This document shows, piece by piece, positions 17,200-26,251 of a stretch of DNA of 64,000 nt. The notes beneath the pieces were generated by a model. That model was not told the origin of the DNA. It saw nothing but the letters and a program-made list of their open reading frames with translations, and did not search any database. Each line of letters begins with the position of its first letter. The stretch's first letter is position 1. The DNA is from Halorussus gelatinilyticus (GTDB lineage: Archaea > Halobacteriota > Halobacteria > Halobacteriales > Haladaptataceae): contig NZ_CP096658.1 of assembly GCF_023238445.1 (NCBI RefSeq), forward strand, positions 682,001 through 746,000, read 5' to 3'. A program made the position numbers and the translations under genes.

Positions 17200-18119
17200 G
17201 ATTCGTAGGGAGTTTCTCCGAATAGCTTGTACAGCACCGCGACGATACCGAACGTGACCGCGAGCATCACGACGCCGAGCGCTGCGCCCTCACCGGGCTT
17301 GTTGAACACCATCGCGGTCCGGTAGAGCCACGAGGCCCAGACCTCGGTCTGCGTACCGGGGCCGCCTTGAGTCATGACCCAGACGAGGTCGAGCGCGCGG
17401 ATGTCGAAGATGATGCGGATGGTCAGTGCGACTAGTATCGACGGCTTGAGGAACGGGTAAGTGACGTTCCGGAACCGCGACCAGCGACTCGCGCCGTCCA
17501 CTTCCGCGGCGTCGTACAACTGTTCGGGGACGTTCTGGAGTCCCGCGAGCAGGATGATGATGATGAACGGCGTGAACACCCACACGTCAGCGATAATGAG
17601 CGCCATCATCGCCAGCGTCCCATCTGAGAGGAACGCAATCTTGCTGTCGATGATGCCCGTCTGCATCAGAACGCCGTTGATCGCTCCGTACTGGGCCTGA
17701 AACATCCACCGCCACATCAGCCCGCTCATCACGTACGGCAGAATCCACGGCACGATTACCGCCGTCCGCAACCACCCCCGGCCTTTCAGGTCTTTGTTCA
17801 GGAGGATGGCGATGCCGAGCCCTAACAGGAACGAGATGGTGACGCTGAACCCCACGTAGATGAGGGTGTTCTTCGTGAACGAGACGAAACTGGGGTTCAA
17901 CAGCGCCCCGCCGTCGCCGAACAGAAGCCGCCGGAAGTTCCGGAGGCCGACGAACTGCTTCTGCCCCGTGATGGGATGGGTGAAAAACAGGCTCGACCAG
18001 AGGAGCTTCGCCGTCGGGTAGACGATGATACCCGCTATCCAGAGGACGGTCGGCCCCACCGTGAGCGGGACGAACAGCTTGTCCAGCCGTCGTCGTAGGG
18101 AATACTGTGATTCAGTCAT
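17196..18119 (-). CDS. tsgB: Sugar ABC transporter permease (MalF type)
   Basis: The 307-residue membrane subunit has six helices. Its EAA motif is NVPEQLYDAAEVDGASRWSR near residue 200, and the conserved TLIYVGFSVTISFLLGLGIA segment lies near residue 95. It pairs with the downstream MalG-type permease to form the channel. The binding-protein gene lies 30 bp upstream on the same strand. Confidence 0.88.
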   Translation of the reverse strand: MTESQYSLRRRLDKLFVPLTVGPTVLWIAGIIVYPTAKLLWSSLFFTHPITGQKQFVGLRNFRRLLFGDGGALLNPSFVSFTKNTLIYVGFSVTISFLLGLGIAILLNKDLKGRGWLRTAVIVPWILPYVMSGLMWRWMFQAQYGAINGVLMQTGIIDSKIAFLSDGTLAMMALIIADVWVFTPFIIIILLAGLQNVPEQLYDAAEVDGASRWSRFRNVTYPFLKPSILVALTIRIIFDIRALDLVWVMTQGGPGTQTEVWASWLYRTAMVFNKPGEGAALGVVMLAVTFGIVAVLYKLFGETPYES

Positions 18120-18149
18120 CGTGTCGTATGAGGAAACGGGTGACGGCGT

Positions 18150-19496
18150 TCACAGGACGCCGATGTCCTGATAGAGACCGACGATGTTGTCGCGCGCGGT
18201 TTGAAGCGCCTTCTTCGGGTCCTTGTTTCCGAGGAGCGCGGGCGTAATCTGGTTCGAGAGGAAGTTGTCAACCTGCGGCTGGGCGAGGTACGTCTCGCTC
18301 TTGGCGTGTTCGAGGTTGAACTTCATGTCCTCCACGAGGTCGGCGGGGTACTTCTCCTTGACTTCGGAGGAGTCGTACACCTCGGGAACGACCGAGGGGT
18401 TGCCCTCGACGACCATGTCCGTCTTGGAGGATTCGGTCGTGGACATGAACCTCGCGAACTCCTTGGCGGCCTTCTTGCGCTTGGAGAACGCCGAGACAGC
18501 GACGCCGTTGGCGTCCTGGAACGTGGCGCGGGAGGACGGACCCTTCGGGGGCTTGGCGCTCCCGAGGCGGCTCTCGTCCCAGCCGTCGGAGCCGAGAACG
18601 CGCGACCCCAGCGGCGTCCACGATTCGACGGTCGCCAGATTCCCGGCGATGAACGTGTCGCCGACGCCGCCCTCGCCCATGCTCGAAGTCCCGTCGGGGA
18701 TGAGCCCCTGCTCGCGGAGCGGGACGAGGAAGTCGTTGAACACCTTCGTCCCCGTCTCGACGAAGGTCGGCTGGTTGCTGTCGTTGAACAGCTGGCTCCC
18801 CGCCTGGTAGAGGAACTGCTTGAACATGAACACGTCCTTGTTCGCCCACGTGAACCCGAACGCCGACCGGTTGCCCGAGCCGAGGTCCGGACCCATCTTC
18901 AGGATGTCGTCCCACGTGTCCGGCGGCGCGTCGTAGCCCGCCTGAGACAGCACCTTCTTGTCGTAGAGGTAGCTGCCCCACTTGCCCAACTGCGGAGCCA
19001 TGTACGTCTTGCCGTCGAAGGTGACGAGGCTGCGCAGGCTCTCGGGGAACTTGTTCATGTGAGCGTTCGAGAGGCCGAGCGGTTCGATCCAGCCCGCGTT
19101 CACGAAGTCGGCGAGCCACCACGTCGGCCCGTTGAACGCGTCTATCTGGCTGCTCTGATTGCGCCAGTTAGTGGTGAGGCTCGTCTTGAGGTTGCTCCAC
19201 GGGACCTCGTTGACCTCGACCGTGATGCCGGTCTCGTCCTCGAAGCGCTTGATGTTCTTCTCCGTACCGGGGTCCGAACTCAGCCCGCCGGAGTTGTAGA
19301 ACACGATCTTGTCGGCCATCTCCCCGCCGGACATGGTGGTGCCGACGGTCGTGCCCTCCGAGCCGCCCGACCCTGTGGTCGTCGTATCGTTCGAAGTGTC
19401 GCCGCCACCGCCGCTACAGCCTGCGAGCGCGGCAACGCCGCTCGCGCCCGCGGTAGCGATGAATCGCCGTCTCGTCCGTGAACGGTTGTCAGCCAT
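18150..19496 (-). CDS. tsgA: Sugar ABC transporter substrate-binding lipoprotein
   Basis: The 448-residue family-1 solute-binding protein starts MADNRSRTRRRFIATAGASG and has an ALAGC lipobox near residue 25, so it is Tat-exported and lipid-anchored. A Thr/Ser/Gly linker precedes the bilobal domain (IVFYNSGGLSSDPGTEK...FEDETGITVEVNEVPW). The signal peptide fixes the start at ATG 19496. It is the first gene of the operon; the promoter region carries three TCAATCA sites spaced exactly 10 bp apart. Confidence 0.88.
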   Translation of the reverse strand: MADNRSRTRRRFIATAGASGVAALAGCSGGGGDTSNDTTTTGSGGSEGTTVGTTMSGGEMADKIVFYNSGGLSSDPGTEKNIKRFEDETGITVEVNEVPWSNLKTSLTTNWRNQSSQIDAFNGPTWWLADFVNAGWIEPLGLSNAHMNKFPESLRSLVTFDGKTYMAPQLGKWGSYLYDKKVLSQAGYDAPPDTWDDILKMGPDLGSGNRSAFGFTWANKDVFMFKQFLYQAGSQLFNDSNQPTFVETGTKVFNDFLVPLREQGLIPDGTSSMGEGGVGDTFIAGNLATVESWTPLGSRVLGSDGWDESRLGSAKPPKGPSSRATFQDANGVAVSAFSKRKKAAKEFARFMSTTESSKTDMVVEGNPSVVPEVYDSSEVKEKYPADLVEDMKFNLEHAKSETYLAQPQVDNFLSNQITPALLGNKDPKKALQTARDNIVGLYQDIGVL

Positions 19497-19525
19497 GGAC
19501 GTTCCTACCAATAAATAGTGGGAAC

Positions 19526-19531
19526 TTAAAC
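19526..19531 (-). promoter_or_regulatory. TATA box of the sugar ABC operon
   Basis: AAGTTTAAGT on the minus strand, about 30 bp upstream of the binding-protein ATG at 19496, fits an archaeal TATA box with an almost leaderless transcript. It lies immediately downstream of the phased TCAATCA sites. Confidence 0.5.
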
Positions 19532-19542
19532 TTTGCGCAGAC

Positions 19543-19569
19543 TCAATCAGATTCAATCAATATCAATCA
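19543..19569. promoter_or_regulatory. Three TCAATCA sites at 10-bp spacing upstream of the ABC operon
   Basis: TCAATCA occurs at 19543-19549, 19553-19559 and 19563-19569, one helical turn apart, directly upstream of the TATA box. A regulator binding one face of the helix, probably an activator given the position, is the simplest reading. No known haloarchaeal consensus is claimed. Confidence 0.5.
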
Positions 19570-19757
19570 CGGCCTCCGGCCGAACCCGTCCAGATACATG
19601 CAATATGGCGAACTATTTTCCCGTATCCGACGTTCGGTGCTCGAAGTGAGCAGAAACGAACACGCGCCGACGGGGAAACCGGCGACCGACGGATTCGCCC
19701 GCCCGACACCGCTCCGAACGGTCGGGATTTTTGCGCCCCGCCGGCGAATCCCGTCCC

Positions 19758-20333
19758 ATGACGGACGACTCCGCGACAGACGACCCGCTCGCGTGGGAGA
19801 CCCTCGACTCGGCGGTCGCCTACTCGTGTCCCGGCTTCGACGTGCGAAACGAGGACGTCCGACTCCCGGACGGCACCGAGACCGACTTCGACTACCTCGA
19901 CGAGGCTCCGAGCGTCGTCGTCCTCCCGTTCACGCCCGACGGCGAAGTCGTCGTCATCGAGGAGTGGCGACAGGCCGTCCGACGGGTCAACCGGAGCCTC
20001 CCGGTCGGCGGGATGGAACCAGAAGACGAGGACCGCGCCGCGGCGGCCCGCCGGGAACTCCGGGAGGAGACCGGCCACGAGGCCGACTCCGTCGAGTTCC
20101 TGACCAGCGTCGAACCGGCGAACGGCGTGGCGAACTCGCTGTTACACTTCTTCGTGGCCCGCGGGTGTACCCCGACCGCCGAACAGGAACTCAACCACAA
20201 CGAGTCGATTCGCGTGGATACGACGACGCTGGACGAGTTGCGTGAGCACGTCGCCGAGCGAGAGATTCGGGACGGGCGGACGACGCTCGGATTGCTGTAC
20301 TACGAGGCGTTCGGGACCGAGACGGACGAATAA
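19758..20333 (+). CDS. Nudix hydrolase, ADP-ribose pyrophosphatase-like
   Basis: The 191-residue protein has a complete Nudix box beginning at GGMEPEDEDRAAAARRELRE and ending ETGHE (Gx5Ex7REUxEExGU), near residue 85. The surrounding sequence (VVVLPFTPDGEVVVIEEWRQAVRRVNRSLPVGG) resembles ADP-ribose and nucleoside-diphosphate-sugar pyrophosphatases. Start at ATG 19758 (MTDDSATDDPLAW) fits the acidic haloarchaeal N-terminus. The exact substrate is uncertain. Confidence 0.8.
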   Translation: MTDDSATDDPLAWETLDSAVAYSCPGFDVRNEDVRLPDGTETDFDYLDEAPSVVVLPFTPDGEVVVIEEWRQAVRRVNRSLPVGGMEPEDEDRAAAARRELREETGHEADSVEFLTSVEPANGVANSLLHFFVARGCTPTAEQELNHNESIRVDTTTLDELREHVAEREIRDGRTTLGLLYYEAFGTETDE

Positions 20334-20392
20334 GGAAACGGGCGAACTAGGCGGTTGTTTTGTGGATTTGGAGTTCGACGGTAAACGAAGAG

Positions 20393-20592
20393 AGCTAGCG
20401 TCAGGACGAAAATGAAGAGAACTAGCTTCAGGCTTGAGCCAATCATACCGCTAACCGCAACCGCACCGCAAGCGTGGGCCTCAGACCTCCCCAACCGATT
20501 CCGTCACTCGTCCCCTTCGGGGACTCGTTCGGTCATCCCTCGCGCGTGTGGGCGCGACCTCACACCGCGAGGTCGCGCCAGCACGCGCCGGG
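20393..20592. repeat. CTAGC-core palindromic repeat, copy R1 (half element)
   Basis: Occupies most of the 340-bp gap before tgtA. The core (AGCTAGCG at 20393, CTAGCTTCAGGCTTG at 20422-20436) is the reverse complement of the core in copies R2 and R4. It continues with AACCGCAACCGCACCGC, CAGACCTCCCCAACC and a hairpin (GGCGCGACCTC 20551-20561 with GAGGTCGCGCC 20569-20579), ending in GCGCCAGCACGCGCCGGG, like the right end of R3. The left arm is missing. Confidence 0.65.
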
Positions 20593-20673
20593 CCGAAGGT
20601 GCGCCTCGCACGACCCCCCGACCGACGCCCGAGAACGGAACCCTTACCCGCTTGCTGAGGCAATAGCGCGCCA

Positions 20674-22146
20674 ATGAGAGACAACTTCGAGATTCGCGAC
20701 CAGGACGCGCTGGGTCGCATCGGGGAACTGGAAGTCCCCCGCGCCGGCGTGACCGTCGAGACGCCCGCGCTCCTGCCGGTCGTCAACCCCCACGTCCGGA
20801 CCGTCGAACCCGCCCGGATGCAGTCGGAGTTCGGTGCCGATATTCTCATCACGAACTCCTACATCTTCTACGGGAGCGACGACTACCGCGAGGCGGCCCT
20901 CGATAGGGGACTCCACGACGTGCTGGACTTCGACGGAGCCATCATGACCGACTCGGGGTCGTTCCAGTTGGCCGAGTACGGCGAAATCGACGTGACGACG
21001 CCCGAGATTCTCCGGTTCCAGCACGACGTGGGGAGCGACATCGGGACGCCGGTGGACATCCCGACGCCGCCCGACGCCCCGCGAGAGCAGGCCGAAGACG
21101 AGTTGGCGACCACGCAGGAGCGCCTCGAAGTCGCCGAGGGCGTGGACGTTGGCGAGATGCTCGTCAACGCGCCCGTGCAGGGTTCGACCTACCCGAACCT
21201 CCGCGAGGAGGCGGGTCGCCACGCCGAGGCGACCCAACTGGACGTGTTCCCGGTCGGTGCCGTGGTCCCGCTGATGAACGACTACCGGTACGCCGAGATG
21301 GTGGACGTGGTGGCCGGCGCGAAGCGCGGGTTAGGCGCGGCCGCGCCGGTCCACCTCTTCGGCGCGGGCCACCCGATGATGTTCGCGCTCGCGGTGGCGA
21401 TGGGCTGTGACCTCTTCGACTCGGCGGCGTACGCGCTCTACGCCCGCGACGACCGGTACCTGACGGTCCGGGGCACCGAGCAGTTGGACGACTTGGACTA
21501 CTTCCCCTGCTCGTGTCCGGTCTGCGCCGCCCACACCCCCGCGGAGTTGCGAGGGTTCGACGACCGCGACCGCGAGGAGTTGCTGGCCGAACACAACCTC
21601 CACGTCACGTTCCGAGAGATTCGGACGGTCAAGCAGGCGCTCCGGTCGGGGAACCTGCTGGAACTGGTCGAGACCCGCGCTCGCGCCCACCCCGCGATGC
21701 TCGACGGCTACCGCGCGCTGGTCGGCCACGCCGACCAACTGGAGCGCGAGGATTCCACGTCGAAGGGAGCCTTCTTCTACCTCTCCGGCGAGAGCGCGCG
21801 CCGACCCGAGGTCGTCCGCCACCAGAACCGCCTCGAACGCCTCGCGCTCTCGCCCGGCGACGAGGTGCTGCTGTCGGAGGGCGGAGCGAGCGACCGCTAC
21901 GACGAGTCGTGGCGCGTCGTGGCCCCGTTCGGTCCGTTCCCGCGGGACCTCTCGGAGACCTACCCCCTGACCGCCGAGGTCCCCGAGCGCATGGACGCCG
22001 AGGGGTACCGGTCGGCCGCCGAGGGCGTCGATCGCCTCGTCGCGGCGAACCCCGAAGTCGAGTTCACGCTGGCCCACCACGACTGGCCCGAGAGCGCGCT
22101 GGCGGCGGTGCCCGAGCGCGTGGACGTGGCGGACCTCTCGGAGTAG
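20674..22146 (+). CDS. tgtA: Archaeal tRNA-guanine(15) transglycosylase (archaeosine TGT)
   Basis: The 490-residue enzyme replaces guanine-15 in tRNA with preQ0, the first tRNA-level step of archaeosine synthesis. Signatures are the catalytic [11 protein letters not shown] near residue 90, [15 protein letters not shown], and the zinc site [11 protein letters not shown] near residue 280. The C-terminal part is a shortened archaeal extension without an obvious PUA domain, which instead occurs in ArcS (23444). The start ATG at 20674 follows repeat R1. Confidence 0.92.
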   Translation: MRDNFEIRDQDALGRIGELEVPRAGVTVETPALLPVVNPHVRTVEPARMQSEFGADILITNSYIFYGSDDYREAALDRGLHDVLDFDGAIMTDSGSFQLAEYGEIDVTTPEILRFQHDVGSDIGTPVDIPTPPDAPREQAEDELATTQERLEVAEGVDVGEMLVNAPVQGSTYPNLREEAGRHAEATQLDVFPVGAVVPLMNDYRYAEMVDVVAGAKRGLGAAAPVHLFGAGHPMMFALAVAMGCDLFDSAAYALYARDDRYLTVRGTEQLDDLDYFPCSCPVCAAHTPAELRGFDDRDREELLAEHNLHVTFREIRTVKQALRSGNLLELVETRARAHPAMLDGYRALVGHADQLEREDSTSKGAFFYLSGESARRPEVVRHQNRLERLALSPGDEVLLSEGGASDRYDESWRVVAPFGPFPRDLSETYPLTAEVPERMDAEGYRSAAEGVDRLVAANPEVEFTLAHHDWPESALAAVPERVDVADLSE

Positions 22147-22147
22147 G

Positions 22148-22552
22148 TTACTCTGAGCGAGCGTACCGCCAGATTTCCGCCGCCGCGAGACCGACTATCC
22201 CGCCGAGGAGGAAGCTCTGAATCGGCACCGTCGGCAGGTCGAACGAGAACAGCGACGTCCACACGAGGACCGCGAAGGCGACGATGACCGCGCCCCGACC
22301 GCGGTAGCCGATGGACTCGAACCACGACCCGACGCGCCGGCCGAGGTCGCTCGCCGCGACCGGACCCGCCGCCACCGCCCACGAGACGACGCCGAGAAGC
22401 AGTAGCATCCACGAGACCGTTCCGTCCTCGTACAGTTGGAGCGCAGGCGGGACCGTGACGAGCGCCACGAGACCCAGCGTCCACTTCAGCGACCGTTTTC
22501 GAGACCGGTCGTCGCGGTCGGCGTCGGCGTTCACGTTCCGTAGCGTTCCCAT
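22148..22552 (-). CDS. Small polytopic membrane protein, function unknown
   Basis: The 134-residue protein from ATG 22552 (MGTLRNVNADADRDDRSRKR) has a charged N-terminus and three or four hydrophobic helices, ending SFLLGGIVGLAAAEIWRYARSE. A longer in-frame start 114 nt upstream gives unlikely sequence. It is convergent with tgtA (stops almost touch) and divergent from the HTH-10 regulator at 22656. I do not recognise a family. Confidence 0.6.
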   Translation of the reverse strand: MGTLRNVNADADRDDRSRKRSLKWTLGLVALVTVPPALQLYEDGTVSWMLLLLGVVSWAVAAGPVAASDLGRRVGSWFESIGYRGRGAVIVAFAVLVWTSLFSFDLPTVPIQSFLLGGIVGLAAAEIWRYARSE

Positions 22553-22655
22553 CGGGGAGGTAACAGTTTCGATGCACTCCCGCCACGGACCGCCACCCGA
22601 CATTGGCAAGCAATCGGCTACAAGCCATATTAGGAGGTCTCTCGTACGACCCGAC

Positions 22656-23339
22656 ATGAGTACCATCGCGCAGCTCGGGGTTCCGGCCGAGGAGTTCGCG
22701 CTCCGGGGAACGCTGTCGCGGGTCCCCGACGTGACCGTCGAGGCCGAGCGCGTCGTCGCCCACGACGAAGAGCGCGTGATGCCGTTCGTCTGGGCCGCGG
22801 GCGACGACTTGGCGGCGTTCGAGGACGCGCTCGCCGAGGATCCCTCCGTCGAGAACGAGCGACGGCTGACCGACTTGCCGGACGGCCGATTCTACCGGAT
22901 GGAGTGGGTCGAGTCGGTCGAGGTCCTGCTCCACTCGATGACCGAACACGGGGCCGCGGTGCTGAAGGCCCGCGGGCAGGACGGCCGGTGGCACCTCCGC
23001 ATCCTCTTCTCGGACCGGGCGGCGGTCTCTCAGACCCACGAGTTCTGCCGGGACCGCGATTTGGGGGCGGACGTCGAGCAGATTCACGAACTCGACAGCA
23101 GGGACGGCGGCGGTCGGCACGGCCTGACCGCCGAGCAGTACGAGGCGGTCACGGCCGCGCTCGAAACCGGTTACTACGAGGTGCCCCGCGGTGCCTCGGC
23201 GCGGGACGTGGCCGACGAACTCGACATCTCCCATCAGGCGCTCTCCGAGCGGTTGCGCCGGGGCCACGGCAACCTCGTCGCCAACGCGCTGACGGTGGAC
23301 GCCGTGCGCGACGGCGAGGACGGGCCTGTCACGCAGTGA
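22656..23339 (+). CDS. HTH-10 (bacterio-opsin activator-type) transcription regulator
   Basis: The 227-residue protein has the C-terminal HTH-10 domain: LTAEQYEAVTAALETGYYEVPRGA, then SARDVADELDISHQALSERLRRGHGNLVANAL (residues about 158-210). The N-terminal domain is the sensor-like region usually found in these proteins without PAS/GAF motifs (VEAERVVAHDEERVMPFVWAAG). The start ATG at 22656 is preceded by GACCCGAC and an AT-containing GCCATATTAG about 30 bp upstream, a likely promoter. Targets are unknown. Confidence 0.85.
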   Translation: MSTIAQLGVPAEEFALRGTLSRVPDVTVEAERVVAHDEERVMPFVWAAGDDLAAFEDALAEDPSVENERRLTDLPDGRFYRMEWVESVEVLLHSMTEHGAAVLKARGQDGRWHLRILFSDRAAVSQTHEFCRDRDLGADVEQIHELDSRDGGGRHGLTAEQYEAVTAALETGYYEVPRGASARDVADELDISHQALSERLRRGHGNLVANALTVDAVRDGEDGPVTQ

Positions 23340-23355
23340 CCGAGCGGTCGCCCCA

Positions 23356-23402
23356 CGACTGCTCCGGTCCGCTCCGCGACTGCTCCGCTCTACTCCGCGA
23401 CC
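23356..23402. repeat. 21-bp tandem repeat (2.2 copies) upstream of arcS
   Basis: CGACTGCTCCG at 23356-23366 recurs at 23377-23387, each followed by a diverged TCCG/CTCCG half, then CGACC. The period is 21 bp, two helical turns. It lies 42-88 bp upstream of the arcS start, in the only gap between the HTH-10 gene and arcS. Confidence 0.5.
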
Positions 23403-23443
23403 GTCTCGCAAGATAGTTGCCCCTCGACCCCCGAACCGGAGGT

Positions 23444-25195
23444 ATGACCGACTACTTCGAGGTCCACGAGCGCGACGGCGCGGCCCGCGTCGCCGAGTTG
23501 CGGCTCGCGGACTCGGTGACGACGCCCGCCATCGCCGACGACTTCCTCCGCGACGCCGGAAGCCTCTGGACCGGAGACCGAGAGGTTCCCGAGGGGAGCG
23601 ACGACGAACTCACGATTCTCCCCCATCGGGGGTTCCCGAGCGGGACCGACGAGGAAGTGATGGACTCGTTCGCGGTCGAGTACCCCGACGTGGACTACCC
23701 GAGCGCGGCCGTCGTCGCGCCCGAGACGGCCGACGACTTCGGGACGGACGCCTACGTCCTCTCTGGCGCGCGGGGGTTCGTCGGCCACGGCGCGGGGTTC
23801 CGCGAGGCCATCGTCCGGACCCGCGAAGCGATTCCGGCCGACGGCGCGCTCTACCTGCCGGGCGTCGCCACGCCCGCGAACGTCGCCACGCTGGTCTACG
23901 CGGGCGTGGACCTCGTGGATACCGACGCCGCAGTCGTCGCCGGGACCGAGGGCAAGTATCTCACCTCGGAGGGCACCCACTACCTCGACGACCTCTCGGA
24001 ACTGCCCTGCGCCTGTCCGGCCTGCCAGCAACCGCTCTCGGAGTTCACTCGGCAGGACTGCGCCGACCACAACGAGAACGCCCTGAAGGCCGAACTCGGC
24101 GTCGTCCGCGAGCGAATCCGGGCCGGGCGACTCCGCGACTACATCGAGGGACAGGCCCGCCACGAGCAGTGGCTCACCGCCGCGTTCCGGGAGTTCGACC
24201 AGCAGTGGAGCTACCTCGAAGAGCGCACGCCGCTCATCCGGGACAGCGAGCTCTCGGCCGCGACCGAGGACACTCTCCAGCGGGTCGAAATCAAGCGGTT
24301 CGCCGACCGCGTGACGACTCGCTACCGGAGCCGATTCGACAACCCGCTCGTGCTGGTGCCCTGCTCGGCCGCCAAACCCTACAGCGAGTCCCAGAGCCAC
24401 GGTCAGTTCCACGACGCCATCCAGTTCCGGGGCCACACCGTCTCGATGACCTCGCCAATCGGCGTCGTCCCGCAGGAACTCGAGCTGACCTACCCAGCCC
24501 AGCACTACGACTCGGTGGTCACGGGCCGGTGGTCCGAGGACGAGAAGCAGTTCGTCGCCGAGGTCCTGCGCCGCTACCTCGAACGGAACGACTACCCGCG
24601 CGTCATCGCCCACGTCCCGCCGGAAGGCTACCGCGACGTCTGCGAGCGCGTCGAGGCGGAACTCGGCATGGGCTTCGAGTACACCGTCGAAGACCACCCG
24701 ACGACGACCGAATCGCTCGGCAACCTCATGCGGACCCTCGACGGCGAACTCAAGTACGGCAAGCGCGAGCGCCAGCACAACACGGTCCGGGCCATCGCGG
24801 ACTACCAGTTCGGGCCGGGCGCCGGCGACGCCCTGTTCGACGAGATTCGGACCGAGGCGCGCTACCCCAAGTTGCGCGTCCACGACGCCGACGGCGAGCA
24901 GTTGGCCGCGATGGTGCCCCAGTACGGCGTCCTCTCGTTCACCCTCGCGGGCGCTCGCCGGTGGGTCGAGTCCGACGCCCCGACCAAGCGCGTGGAAATC
25001 GACAGCTTCGCGCCCCACGGAAGCGTCCTCGCGCCGGGCGTCGTGGACGCCGACGACGACGTGCGCGTCGGCGACGAGGTGGTCGTCGAAGGCCCGAAGG
25101 CGTTCGCCGTCGGCCGCGCCGAGATGTCCGGCCCCGAGATGGCCGAGAGCACGCGCGGCATCGCCACGACGGTCCGGCACGTCGAGGAGAAGTAG
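23444..25195 (+). CDS. arcS: Archaeosine synthase ArcS (TgtA2)
   Basis: The 583-residue protein modifies preQ0 at tRNA position 15 on the way to archaeosine. The N-terminal half is TGT-like but lacks the catalytic DSGSFQ motif; the zinc-like CACPACQQPLSEF is kept near residue 190. The ArcS-specific block PCSAAKPYSESQSH lies near residue 305. A C-terminal PUA domain follows (VDADDDVRVGDEVVVEGPKAFAVGRAEMSG). The ATG at 23444 follows a GGAGGT ribosome-binding site. RaSEA, its partner, is at 35232. Confidence 0.92.
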   Translation: MTDYFEVHERDGAARVAELRLADSVTTPAIADDFLRDAGSLWTGDREVPEGSDDELTILPHRGFPSGTDEEVMDSFAVEYPDVDYPSAAVVAPETADDFGTDAYVLSGARGFVGHGAGFREAIVRTREAIPADGALYLPGVATPANVATLVYAGVDLVDTDAAVVAGTEGKYLTSEGTHYLDDLSELPCACPACQQPLSEFTRQDCADHNENALKAELGVVRERIRAGRLRDYIEGQARHEQWLTAAFREFDQQWSYLEERTPLIRDSELSAATEDTLQRVEIKRFADRVTTRYRSRFDNPLVLVPCSAAKPYSESQSHGQFHDAIQFRGHTVSMTSPIGVVPQELELTYPAQHYDSVVTGRWSEDEKQFVAEVLRRYLERNDYPRVIAHVPPEGYRDVCERVEAELGMGFEYTVEDHPTTTESLGNLMRTLDGELKYGKRERQHNTVRAIADYQFGPGAGDALFDEIRTEARYPKLRVHDADGEQLAAMVPQYGVLSFTLAGARRWVESDAPTKRVEIDSFAPHGSVLAPGVVDADDDVRVGDEVVVEGPKAFAVGRAEMSGPEMAESTRGIATTVRHVEEK

Positions 25196-25418
25196 CGCGT
25201 TCAGAGCGTCAGCGTCGCGTCGTCATCCCGAAGAACGCCATCTCGTCGCCCTCGTGACTGGCGACGCTCGCGGACACGTTCGGACCAGCGTTCCCCTACG
25301 CGCCCCGCCGCGCGACGACGCCTTTAGTCGAAGGGAGCGCCTCCGGTTTCGTACTCGGTGCGTACGCTCGCGTATCGCCGCAATAACCATGAGCGTTCGC
25401 GGCGTACTCGTCTGCGAC

Positions 25419-26219
25419 ATGGCGACACCGCAACTGGAGTTCGACAGCGACGTGGCGAGTCGCATCTACCGGTACGTAGAGCGCCACGGGTCGGCCACGC
25501 GCGAGGAGGTCCGGGACGCGATTCGGGTCTCCGAGAGCGCCGAATCCAAGCCCGCGCGGTCGGGGACCGAACCGTCGGTCCGACTGCCGGTCGCGGAGTT
25601 CAACGACCGCGTGGACGAACTGAAAGCCGAGGGCCATCTCACCGAGCGCGACGGTAAACTCGCGGTCGAACCCGACGCCGAGAGTCGGACCCACGAGAGC
25701 GACGACTTCGAGTACGAGGTCCGGCCCGCCCGCGAGAGCGACCGCGAGTCGGTCGCCGCACTCATCCGCGAGGTGGCCGACGAGGGAGGCATCGTCGTGG
25801 ACGAGCGCGTGGCCGACGCGATAGAGCGCGACGGCGCGCTGATTCGACGCAACGAGCGGGAGTCCCGGATGGTGTTCGTCGCCGAGCGAATCGGCGACGA
25901 CGCGTCGCGGGAAATCGTCGGCTGGGTGTCCCTGCAGGGCTTCGAACTCCCGGCGCGGGAACACACCGCCGAGTTGACCGTCGGCGTCGCGTCCGAGTAC
26001 CGCGAGCGGGGCATCGGGGGCACCTTGCTGGAACGCGGGATGGCGTGGGCCGACTCCGAGGACTGCGTCAAGGTCTACCAGAGCCTCCCGGCGACCAACG
26101 AGGACGCCCTCGAACTGCTGGACGACCACGGGTGGACCCGCGAGGCGACCCGCGCAGACCACTACAAGGTCGAGGGCGACCTCGTGGACGAAGTGCAGAT
26201 GGCCAAGCGGTTGGACTGA
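25419..26219 (+). CDS. GNAT acetyltransferase with N-terminal winged-helix domain
   Basis: The 266-residue protein has a putative winged helix (residues 1-90, SRIYRYVERHGSATREEVRDAI ... HLTERDGKLAVE). A GNAT domain follows (residues 98-250), with the acetyl-CoA loop GVASEYRERGIGGTLLERGMAWA near residue 195. Fusion of a DNA-binding-like module to an acetyltransferase suggests a regulatory modifier, but no target can be named. An alternative ATG at 25389 adds ten residues. A strong hairpin follows the stop (26220-26246). Confidence 0.75.
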   Translation: MATPQLEFDSDVASRIYRYVERHGSATREEVRDAIRVSESAESKPARSGTEPSVRLPVAEFNDRVDELKAEGHLTERDGKLAVEPDAESRTHESDDFEYEVRPARESDRESVAALIREVADEGGIVVDERVADAIERDGALIRRNERESRMVFVAERIGDDASREIVGWVSLQGFELPAREHTAELTVGVASEYRERGIGGTLLERGMAWADSEDCVKVYQSLPATNEDALELLDDHGWTREATRADHYKVEGDLVDEVQMAKRLD

Positions 26220-26246
26220 CGGCGCGCTCGCGGCGCGAGCGCGCCG
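26220..26246. terminator. GC-rich hairpin between convergent genes
   Basis: GGCGCGCTCGC (26221-26231) and GCGAGCGCGCC (26235-26245) form an 11-bp stem with a GGC loop, extended by one C-G pair. It fills the 32-bp space between two convergent stop codons and so could end transcripts from both sides. No T-run follows. Confidence 0.5.
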
Positions 26247-26251
26247 CGAAC

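Noticed and set aside
25203-25290. Short minus-strand frame ending MAFFGMTTRR after arcS
   Set aside because: Only about 24 codons are open, with no ATG in a suitable place and no overlap with a neighbouring gene. Support is too weak.
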